Source of the DNA: Kuschelorhynchus macadamiae
Lineage: Eukaryota > Arthropoda > Insecta > Coleoptera > Curculionidae
DNA length: 64,000 nucleotides
Direction: 5' to 3'
NCBI GenBank assembly: GCA_030620095.1
Contig: JAUTXW010000932.1
Span: 868,001-932,000 of the forward strand
In this document: one piece after another, positions 11,396 to 19,934 of the stretch
Numbering within the stretch: the stretch's first letter is position 1
Layout of the letters: every line of letters starts with the position of its first letter
Notes under the pieces: generated by a model
The model's database searches: none
Seen by the model: the letters and a program-made list of their open reading frames with translations, nothing else
What the model was told of the DNA's origin: nothing
Translations under genes and position numbers: made by a program

Positions 11396-11760
11396 ATTTT
11401 CGCCTGAACTTTGAACAACTGCAGACTCTTAATAGGAGAAGTGCCAGACGGAAACCTAACCGTGGGTCACATAACGCTTTGACCTCTTCATTTCCGCCGC
11501 TCAAAATCTGCATCCATTTAACAACAGTCCCGCCGCCGTCTTTGGCTAATTAATCGTCAAATTATTCCTAACTGTGGGCCAGAACATCCACATCCGGCCC
11601 GGCGGCAAAAACAATAGCGCGAATTTGTCAACGAAATGCCACACAAAACAATCTGCTTAACCTGAGATTTTCTACCTCTGGTTTCTTGTTGTTCAGTTAA
11701 CTGGCAGATATAATACCAATTTAAAATGTGGGTAATAATCAATTGTAATTGTTTCACTTA
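11396..11760. other. GC-rich non-repetitive island, possible host sequence
   Basis: About 350 bases with clearly higher GC than their surroundings (for example CCCGCCGCCGTC and CCGGCCCGGCGGC). I find no transposon signature and no convincing coding frame: the longest minus-strand frame, 66 codons, lacks a domain. It could be a conserved host non-coding element or an exon fragment. Confidence 0.35.
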
Positions 11761-12536
11761 TATTTTTAAACTGTTTTGTACAACAATGTATATTTAGTAT
11801 GGGCAAATGACCGGTCATTAATAAAATGGTTTATATGGTAATTTTTAAAAATGTTTGCGTAAAAAGTTGCCTTTATCTTAAGCCTTCAATTTACACAAAA
11901 AAGCTATTTTTATTCAATATTCATTTAAATCAGTCACTTATAAAGTTAAATGACAATTTTAAGATCATTTATAGGACATTTTTAATAACGTGATTTAAGT
12001 CACGCCCAACACTGGGTATATTATAATACTGGCCAGGGGCGGACTAAGAATATTTTAGGCTCAAGGCGGTCTTTCATTTTAAAGCATCTCTTTTTAAGAG
12101 AATGACCGTGAAAAAAAAATCATAGAGAGGATTAACACATTTTATTATTGACTTATCTGTGGAAATACTTTGGCAATATTTAGAAAATGTATTTTGCTGT
12201 TTCATTCTTATTAAATAAATGTTTTGGTACACTAAAAGTTAAACAAAGATGTTAAGATACTGATTTTTTGATTTATGTTAATATTTTTAAAACAACATTT
12301 TAAAGGTAGATTCTTATTTTGATCAAGTTGTCATTCATAACTACTTGCAATGCCTTGATGCTGAAGCTAGGTGGGTTATTATTACTGAAGTATCCACTAG
12401 TTTATTTGTTTATTCTTGAAGTAAAATTACACAGAGCAAATTAAAGAATCAGTCTCCTCAAAAACCAAATCACCCATTGCTGATCTCTAGTGAAGAAAGC
12501 TAATAACTTGAGCGCAGATGGAGATTTAAAAAAAAA
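11761..12536. other. No gene; one isolated hAT-like end
   Basis: AT-rich sequence. CAGGGGCGGACT at 12034-12045 is a typical hAT terminal motif, but no inverted partner is visible nearby, so it may be a solo end or chance. Confidence 0.4.
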
Positions 12537-12720
12537 TTACTTCCCTCGTAAAAGAGGAAGTATCGTGAAAAATTCACCTTCCGGGATGTTTTCTGATTTT
12601 TATGTTTCAGGGTCCCTAAATTTCGGAAAACATACTTTCTCAATTCCGTCGGTCTGTTTGTTCGCAGCATTGCTAAAAAACTACGGCCTAGTCAAATGTT
12701 AAGTAAATTATTATTAAAAA
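12537..12720 (-). repeat. Dispersed CTTCCCTCGT repeat, short inverted copy
   Basis: TTACTTCCCTCGTAAAAG at the left end, then AAATTCACCTTCCGGGATG and TTCCGTCGGTCTGT, the same order as at 10625. The copy breaks off after the first unit. Confidence 0.65.
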
Positions 12721-12726
12721 ATTACT

Positions 12727-12990
12727 TTCACTATTCATGCTTTATTAACCGACGATGTTAAAATTTCGCAAATGAAACTATATTGTTTTCGTTAACAAAA
12801 CTCTGGTTGTTATGTTACAGTGGTGTATTATTTGGGGTTAGGGTCCAGTAAAAAAACAAAATCTAGTTTTTTTAAATATGCATTAAATCGACAATTCAAC
12901 GATACTCACTATTCATGACACACACTTATGTTAAAATATCCTGCATGAAACTATATGGTTTTCGTTAACAAAACTCTATTTTTAAATAGT
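12727..12990. repeat. Imperfect tandem duplication, period about 175 bp
   Basis: CTATTCATG followed by TGTTAAAAT, ATGAAACTATAT and TTTTCGTTAACAAAACTCT occurs near 12731-12806 and again near 12909-12980. Spacing is 173-178 bp. Part of the same background (GTGGTGTATTATTTGGGG, TCCTGCATGAAAC) reappears near 18757-18885. Confidence 0.55.
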
Positions 12991-13022
12991 CGCAAATCTA
13001 TTGTTGCATCCTCAGGACATAC

Positions 13023-13026
<4 letters not shown>

Positions 13027-13100
<74 letters not shown>
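13027..13100. repeat. (TA)n microsatellite
   Basis: About 74 bases of uninterrupted alternating TA, ending ten bases before the left end of the transposon at 13111. A second TA array sits just past its right end. Confidence 0.95.
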
Positions 13101-13103
<3 letters not shown>

Positions 13104-13110
13104 TAGCATA

Positions 13111-13327
13111 GAGGTAAACTGTTGTATGTCCCGTATATTTAATTGTGAGAAAATGAAGTTTCAATTTTTTTGGCATAAAAAAATGGAAATTACAAATTTA
13201 AAAAAACTGCTAGAAAATAGAAGATTGGAAGTAAATCTAAGTATAATCTAAGCTACGTATTGAAGTACATTAAAGATTTTTGCGCGGATCCCAGAAGGTG
13301 TTTTAGTGGACTTCGGTTATTTACCTC
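13111..13327. repeat. Left terminal and subterminal motif copies
   Basis: Two copies of the terminal motif: 13111-13131 in the inward orientation (GAGGTAAACTGTTG...) and 13308-13327 inverted (GGACTTCGGTTATTTACCTC). They presumably act as transposase-binding sites. Confidence 0.6.
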
Positions 13328-13513
13328 TGCATCAAACAGCAGCTTAAAAACAATCAATGGATTTACGTTTATTTTCCCAAACACAAACAGCTTTTCAAAT
13401 AAATTTATTACCCATTTCGTGTAACAAAATATTATACTAAGTTAAAAAAACTTTAGGATGAACAGTACGAAAAAAATATAAAATAAAAAAACTGCCAATG
13501 TGAAGTTCATCTT

Positions 13514-16459
13514 TCAATCTTCATCATCATCGAGGTTATTCTTTGAAGCTATAGGTAAACTTTGATAATAGGCATGAAAGGTTGTAGGAACCCACTTAAG
13601 TAAGGTGATTAAGTGTTCCTTTTTCTTCTTGGTTACACCTTTTGGAGTATCTCTTATTGTAGGTAAGTTAGCAGGTAATGTTAAACGCCGTCTAACGGAG
13701 CTTGAAAAATTCACTATTTTGAAATTTTCTTCTTCGAATTTTGTTTTATAGAAAATATTTGACGGTGCTTCAGCGCGTGCTTCTAGCCAAACAACGGTAG
13801 AAATCAGAAAGTTTTCTTTATCTGTGTTTTCTTTCTTATTTTTAAAGGGTGCTTGTGGAAAGCTGTATAATGATGAAAAGTTTTTAAAATCGTTTACTTC
13901 CATACTAAAAACTATTGCACCAGAAGCTCGAATCAGCTGCTCCCAATCCCAAGGAGTCACAATTTGCATTGGTGGCTGTTCTTTCAATTAAGGCATGAAT
14001 ATGGTCGGCCTCCATGTGGGTATGTCCACGCAATAAAAATTTATGTGTAACATTTCGCAGGGAAGGACATACATTTAAAAGCCAAAAGTAACTAGTTAAC
14101 ATCATTATGTTGCGGTTTTGGCTTGGGCAGTTATCGGACCATATTATTAAGTGCTCTATTTCACTTCCAGAAAGAATATTTGTAGCCCATTTCAATAGTG
14201 CCGAGGCTACTTCGTTACGGCCTCTTCCGGCTTTGGACTCGTCCCAAGTTATACAGTATGATTTCTTTTCTGTAGCATCATATATTGTCAAATTGAGTGT
14301 CCACAATTTTAGCAAGTAGAAGCTCTGACAGTTTGACAGATACGGAGTTGGTAAGCACTTCTGCAAGTCCAACATTATCACTTTAGTTTTATCATTATTT
14401 ACGCTCAAAAGTTTGTCATTCCTTTTTTCTTGGAAGCGTTTCTCGGCTTCGTCAAGATGATTACGGTACTCCTTCTGAACTTCTCCCTTTTCGTTTTGGT
14501 TCAAAGAATTGTTCTTAAGTTTCAAAATGAAACTATCACATGCATCACACGTGTCATTACAAGGTTTCTTAAAACCTAAATTAAACTCCCTATCAAAAAC
14601 GCGCTTGTAAGCCCAATGCTTGACTATTTGATTTTTTGGAGTACTATCTTCAATACACTTTTGCTTGTATAACTCGTACATTTTTTTTGTATTTAGGTCA
14701 CTCCCCAAATATTTTTTTGCACTCTTTTCTCGAGTGTAGTGACTTTCATATACTGGAAAAGAAGTTATATGAGCTCTAACTATGTCGAGAACACTATCCT
14801 GAAGTTTATTTCTGGGTGTATGCCTACCCCGCATATCCTGGTGAATAAAACCGCCTGTTTTTTTCTTTTTTCAGAGCCGTTCTTACTACAGTTTCCGAAA
14901 TCCCTAATGTATTCAGAAAAAACACTTTACAGACTTCAACTTTTCTTCCATTGACATCAAAGTTATAAAAAATTGTTTGTTTTTTTCCGGACCTACTAAA
15001 ATCTTTGCGCCTTTCTCTCTTAATGTGCTCACTTCTGACATGGCTCAGTATGAACTGTCTTTTTATATCCCAGTTTTTTCGTTCATCTTCGCTTATTTTT
15101 TCTGGGCATTTTTTTTTACAGGGTTTGCAAGCTGATTTCATAAGCTTCTCTCTTATTAAGTTTCCGGTCTTAGAAGTATGTTCTTTTCCAGATAATGTTT
15201 TAATGGTTCTTTTTGTTGCTTTCCAGTTGTGGATATTTCTCACTTGTTTCCTTTTCTCTTTCGTTTTTTCCTTCTTTACAGCGTTTGTAACTTCTTCAGC
15301 ATTCGATTCTTCCTCGCTTAATACGTAATCAGGATCTCCGTCGATGTCATCGAACTGTTTATATTCCATTTCAGTTTGATCGTCAATAGCTTCTGTAATA
15401 TAATATTTTGCTTTAATTAAGGTACCAATAATTAGAGAAATATAAATGATAATTTTTATTTATTCTATTTAATTCTGTAATTTTACTGCTTACCTTTTTG
15501 TACTTCTGTGTATGTTGAAGTAGCCTGACAATTATTAAAAGGACCTTCGTTTTTGGTCCAGTATACAAGTGGCAAATTATCCTCAGGGTCATATTCGGAT
15601 TCAGTGGTTTTTAAAGTTGCAGAGTTGGAGGCACAACTTTTCTTTTCAAACCGCAAATTTTCTCCAAGATCGGATTTGGATCCAGTGGTTTCTAAAATTA
15701 TAGACTGTTCGGCTGCATTGTCTAAAATATAATGAATAATGCGACTTATCAGCCATCTGTATTGATTTTAATTAATATCGACATCCACTTACCAATTCTC
15801 ACATTGCTAAGAATAATTATTTTTGATGTTGATGTGTTTTTTATGACAGATGTAGGGCTCAGAGCTCGGCTCAGAGCGACGCTATTTCTTGTATCTTCTG
15901 AAAATAACAATTAAATAAGCTAAGGTAAACTTGTGTTCACCAAAGATATTTACCACAAATTACACTACTGAATTATATACTTTCACTGTCTTTTTTATGC
16001 TTTTTTTGCTTACCATATTTCTTATATTCCATCATTTTAGTTTCTCCATTATTGATATTATTTAAAACGTCATTTTTCCTAGGTCCATAGTCAATCGCTA
16101 TATTTTCTAAAATAAATTTTATTGGTAGAAGTAAACAGTCGTATCTCCAAAAAAAAAACCTTAATAATAATCATTATTATTATAATGCAACAATTTTAAT
16201 TATTATAAAATGAAAACGGTTTCGTGCTATGCGTTTGCTAAATGTGTTCTTAAAATTTGTTTCTAGTTTTACCTATTTTTATGTATTAAAATGTATTAAT
16301 GTATTAACCTAACCTCCAATTTTTTGTTTATGTCTAAAACATACGTTAAAAACGGTTATTTCTTAGCCAATCTAATGTATAATACTCACCGTACGTGTTT
16401 TCACTTTGTTTTGTTGCTTGCAAAGCCATTTTTGCAATTTTCTGTCCTCTACTCATCAT
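13514..16459 (-). pseudogene. DUF7869-like putative transposase, five exons, two frameshifts
   Basis: Five exons on the minus strand: 16459-16390, 16106-16014, 15897-15793, 15721-15494 and 15392-13514. All four introns are phase 1 with a G/GT donor and an AG acceptor, and the reading frame is continuous across them. The start is MMSRGQKIAKM. The last exon has a Lys-rich region, a CKPCKKKC cluster, GRHTPRNK, a SHYTREKSAKKYLGSDLN block, CNDTCDACD, then acidic motifs MLDLQKC, WSDNCPSQNRN and GHTHMEADHIHALIE, which may form a DDE-like centre. About 790 codons in all. A one-base change in an A run near 14853-14860 and another near 13975-13985 shift the frame. The family is widespread in arthropod genomes as an uncharacterised protein; the transposase role is my inference from the flanking repeats. 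Confidence 0.75.
16128..16148. repeat. Internal copy of the terminal motif, inside intron 1
   Basis: GAAGTAAACAGTCG followed by TATCTCC, the same orientation as the left end, located between exons 1 and 2 of the DUF7869-like gene. Confidence 0.55.
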
Positions 16460-16497
16460 AAAAACTAATTTTTACACTCACAAAATAAGACGCAATT

Positions 16498-16738
16498 GGA
16501 GATACGGTTGTTTACCACTACGAAAATAAGACGCGGCGATTATGTGTACTATCGTGTAAGGAGATAATGTTATTTACCTCGTTGCTTTAGGAGATGCTAC
16601 TGTTTCTAACGTAAATAAGTGGGAAATTATGACAGCTGGACATACGATCATTTACCACAGAAAATTTTAGAGTTTTTTGAGAGGTAAAATGATATAATCT
16701 AAAATTTGCTTAAATGTGGAGATACGATAGTTTACCTC
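16498..16738. repeat. Right-end cluster of subterminal motif copies
   Basis: Copies of GGAGATACG..GTTTACC(T/A)C at 16498-16518, 16560-16580, 16638-16658 and 16718-16738, with a weaker one at 16590-16610 and a weak inverted one at 16681. They are spaced about 60-80 bp apart, upstream of the gene start at 16459. They could serve both as transposase-binding sites and as elements controlling the gene promoter. Confidence 0.65.
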
Positions 16739-16742
16739 TATA

Positions 16743-16790
<48 letters not shown>
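16743..16790. repeat. (TA)n microsatellite
   Basis: About 48 bases of alternating TA between the right end of the DUF7869-like transposon and the left tip of the next mariner-like element. Confidence 0.95.
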
Positions 16791-16793
<3 letters not shown>

Positions 16794-18693
16794 GGTGGCC
16801 CATCGAAAACGTACCGCAAGGCATAACGGCCAGGGTAATTTTTTTTTCAAAAAATCCAAAAACACGTCAATTTTGTTTGTGAGGGGGACAACTTTTGCCC
16901 TTAAAATGATCGCAAAATTTTCAACCCTTTAAGCGGGGGTGTCATCCCCCAAACTTTTTCAAATGGGAAGAGGGGTCAAGTGGTACCGCAATGAAAAGGG
17001 CTTTCTATTCTCTATACATTCCCGCTTTGGTTTTGAAAATCGGTCAAGTCATTTAGAAAATATGAAGGATTGAATTTAAAATGTTTATTTACAAATTATC
17101 AGAGTAAATGATAAGGATAAATTCCTTCGACCAATTCGCTATTTTTGTCCTGTTATTTTAGATGTTTACTGCTGATTTTAGTGATTTGACATGCCACAAC
17201 GATCAGGTGCGGTAGTTGCTAGATAGCTGTTCTGTAACTTGTGCGTTTAAATTTCTAAATATCATTAAATTTTTTATCAATAATTATGGTGTACTCACTT
17301 GCAGAAAAAGTGGAAATAATCGAACTTTATTTTAAAAATAATGAATGTGGCAATCGGGTTGCGCAGATATTTAATGAACGACATCCTGAAAAACACCTTT
17401 CCGGCAAAATTGTTCGCGAGTTAGTAGCAAAATTTCGCGAAACTGGATCCCTTATGAATAAAAAGAGGCAGATGGAAAATCCTGTAGTAAATGAAGCTAT
17501 GGAGGTCTTTGTATTGGGCCAAGTTGCCATGGATAGTACGCTGAGTACAAGAAAATTAGCCAATGAGACCGGCGTGAATCGTACAAGTGTCCTAAGAATA
17601 TTGAAAAAACACCATTTCCACCCGTATAAAATTCAGTTGGTACAAGAACTCAACGAAGACGATTTTGATCGCCGCTTGCAATTTTGTGAAACTATTAGTG
17701 AACGAGTGGCCAATAATAATAATTTTCTATTCAATGTGTGTTTTTCGGATGAGTGCACTTTCTTTTTGAACGGTGTAGTTAATCGGCATAACTGTCGGTA
17801 CTGGGCTGAGAACAACCCCAGGGTATTTCACGAGGTGCACACACAACATCCTCAGAAATTGAACGTGTGGGCTCGTATTTTTGGAAATTCTATTGTGGGT
17901 CCTTTTTTTCTTCCTGGAACTCTAACAGGTGATATGTACTTAGATTTACTGGAAAATACCATCGACCCAGCCCTAACTGACATCATCGAAAATAATCCTG
18001 GATACGTTGAAGCGGAACTGATATTTCAACAAGACGGTGCACCTCCACATTACTCTCAAAATATGCGTAATTATTTAAACACTAACTTTCCCGGGCGGTG
18101 GATAGGACGAAGGGGTGCCATTGAGTGGCCTCCCCGGTCACCCGACTTGACTCCTTTAGACTTTTTTCTATGGGGACACATAAAAAGTAAAGTGTATAGC
18201 ACTCCACTTGCCTCATTAGAAGATCTGCGAACACGAATTATTGACGTTTGTCGCGAAGTGACCCCTCAAGTTCTTCAGAATGTTCGAGAACGATTTGAAG
18301 CTAATTTGTATTACTGTATGGAGGTCGACGGGCAACATTTTCAGCATTTGCTTCATTAATACGGTAAGTTTTTTTTTATTTAATTCAATTTATGCGTTTT
18401 TTGAAAAATGTATTTTTCAAATTTCAATCCTTCATATTTTCTAAATGACTTGACCGATTTTCAAAACCAAAGCGGGAATGTATAGAGAATAGAAAGCCCT
18501 TTTCATTGCGGTACCACTTGACCCCTCTTCCCATTTGAAAAAGTTTGGGGGATGACACCCCCGCTTAGAGGGTTGAAAATTTTGCGATCATTTTAAGGGC
18601 AAAAGTTGTCCCCCTCACAAACAAAATTGTCGTGTTTTTGGATTTTTTGAAAAAAAAATTACCCTGGCCGTTATGCCTTGCGGTACGTTTTCG

Positions 18694-18694
<1 letters not shown>
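16791..18694 (+). mobile_element. Mariner-like element B (DD41D), one tip lost in a TA array
   Basis: Left tip CAGGGTGGCCCATCGAAAAC at 16791 preceded by TA. Inverted arms of about 280-290 bp run to roughly 17080 and from roughly 18413 to 18694. The right arm stops at TCGA, lacking the outer 12 bases, and passes directly into a TA array. The two arms otherwise agree closely. The transposase inside is intact, so the protein may still work on other copies although this element has lost one tip. Confidence 0.85.
17286..18359 (+). CDS. DD41D mariner-like transposase, intact (357 aa)
   Basis: One uninterrupted frame. Residues 1-110 form paired helix-turn-helix DNA-binding regions (MVYSLAEKVEIIELYF; later LANETGVNRTSVLRILKKH). 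Catalytic Asp residues are seen in FSDECTFF, in FQQDGAPPHY and in SPDLTPLDFFLWG, with 41 residues between the second Asp and the third (the LDF Asp). That spacing points to the DD41D (rosa/Visitor-type) branch of IS630-Tc1-mariner rather than DD34D mariner. The length matches the sister proteins here (353-357 aa). It should cut the ends of its own family at TA sites in the nucleus. Start chosen at the ATG after a leader that ends the long terminal repeat region. Confidence 0.88.
   Translation: MVYSLAEKVEIIELYFKNNECGNRVAQIFNERHPEKHLSGKIVRELVAKFRETGSLMNKKRQMENPVVNEAMEVFVLGQVAMDSTLSTRKLANETGVNRTSVLRILKKHHFHPYKIQLVQELNEDDFDRRLQFCETISERVANNNNFLFNVCFSDECTFFLNGVVNRHNCRYWAENNPRVFHEVHTQHPQKLNVWARIFGNSIVGPFFLPGTLTGDMYLDLLENTIDPALTDIIENNPGYVEAELIFQQDGAPPHYSQNMRNYLNTNFPGRWIGRRGAIEWPPRSPDLTPLDFFLWGHIKSKVYSTPLASLEDLRTRIIDVCREVTPQVLQNVRERFEANLYYCMEVDGQHFQHLLH

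Positions 18695-18751
<57 letters not shown>
18695..18751. repeat. (AT)n microsatellite
   Basis: Alternating AT that replaces the outer tip of mariner-like element B. Confidence 0.95.
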
Positions 18752-18754
<3 letters not shown>

Positions 18755-18816
18755 TATATCCTGCATGAAACCCATATTCTCAGTTTTTACCTACTAGGTT
18801 GATCTGCAGATATTTT

Positions 18817-18852
18817 CCAGGTATTAAGTTCCTAAATGGTTGTCGTAGACGA
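18817..18852 (+). repeat. 36-bp copy of a LINE fragment
   Basis: Identical over 36 bases to 22336-22371, which lies within a reverse-transcriptase relic. It starts CCAGGTATTAAGTTCC and ends GTCGTAGACGA. The surrounding sequence differs, so this is a small fragment or a local copy. Confidence 0.6.
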
Positions 18853-18867
18853 TCTTCTTGTTGCTAG

Positions 18868-19105
18868 AGTGGTGTATTATTTGGGGCTAGGACATTTATT
18901 TTATTATGCCCACAAGTCAAGTGTGGCATAGGTAGAAAGAATATGGTAAAATATTGCTAGGAATCTAATATGATGGAAGAAGTAAAAATGAAAAGACAGT
19001 ATATGAAACAAATATATACTATGACTACGCACTGAACTAAATTGAGTCACACTTGACTATTCCTTACAAATGAAAAAAATAACAAGGGAAGTTCCGGGTA
19101 AAGAA
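18868..19105 (-). repeat. Dispersed CTTCCCTCGT repeat, inverted end fragment
   Basis: Contains ATGCCCACAAGTCAAGTGTGGCATAG, an inverted ACTAAATTGAGTCAC segment, and the inverted end AACAAGGGAAGTTCCGGGTAA. It corresponds to the left part of the copies at 1088 and 57915. Confidence 0.5.
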
Positions 19106-19934
19106 ATTTACCGATTTTTCTTTAAGATTGTCGGAAAGTATTTTTTTCTGTTTCAAAAAATTTTGTTATTTTGTTTATTAAAAAACTGCAAACTTTCCGA
19201 TATTCTGATATAAAATTTAAATAAATTGTTTAGTATGTGGGTTAAACTATAATGGTTTTATTTTTCTGTTTCAGGTAAGTGCATAATGGTTCAACAAAAT
19301 GTAAGTAGCGATAAATTAGGCAATATATTTAACATATACAAATAATCCCCATCTTGACTTATTCTTTCGGTATTCTCAAATTATTCTAATACGGACTTGT
19401 AAGATTTGGATAGACTAACCAGCCGATTAGTGATCAAATTTCATTCCGCACCATCCTGGAGAGGACGTAGAAAGAGCGCGTTGAACACGAAGTGAGGGAG
19501 GAAGAGGCCTTGTCAATATTTTCAAACTTTGTAAGAAACAGGGACACGAAATTCAAACGTACTTTTTAAATGCACGAGACCCTTTTATGCAAAAACTAGT
19601 AGCAGCCGTAGAAAAATACATACCATTAAATATGTCGGTAAGTCCACAAAACCTCACTTAAGATCTATTATTGAAAAGCGTACTGAGTGGACTGAGAAAG
19701 TCTTGCAGGGGAAATACCCACCATCATTGTCCAGCGAACATATCGATAAAACAGATCAATGTCTTGGCTGAATAAAGGACAATACTATCGAGCGATTCAG
19801 AGGTTCATGATGGTTTAATAAAAACGAGAAATTACAAAACGTTTATTTTTAAGAATTAGGCAGAGAACAAGTACCACCTTTATTCTATAAATAATCACTC
19901 GAACCAGTACTTGAATCAAAAGAGTATATATGTA
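19106..19934. other. No gene recognised
   Basis: Mixed sequence with a slightly less AT-rich stretch (19440-19760) that could be an old coding relic. No frame gives a recognisable domain. Confidence 0.4.

Larger units (their letters stand above)
13111..16738 (-). mobile_element. Candidate DNA transposon carrying a DUF7869-like gene
   Basis: Left end GAGGTAAACT followed by GTTGTATGTCC (13111-13131); right end is the inverted counterpart (16718-16738), 18 of 21 positions identical. Flanking tetramers are CATA and TATA, a possible 4-bp target duplication with one mismatch inside a TA-rich target. Further copies of the same ~21-bp motif lie inside both ends, denser at the right. A multi-exon gene fills the interior on the minus strand. 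Terminal repeats plus subterminal copies of a binding-site-like motif around one gene are what a cut-and-paste transposon looks like. I cannot name the superfamily. Confidence 0.7.

Noticed and set aside
12034..12045. CAGGGGCGGACT as a hAT end
   Set aside because: No inverted partner or target duplication could be found, so no element is annotated.
12955..13251. 98-codon frame through the TA array
   Set aside because: An Ile-Tyr run produced by the microsatellite; not a gene.
16714..16932. 72-codon frame through the TA array and mariner arm
   Set aside because: A microsatellite plus terminal-repeat translation.
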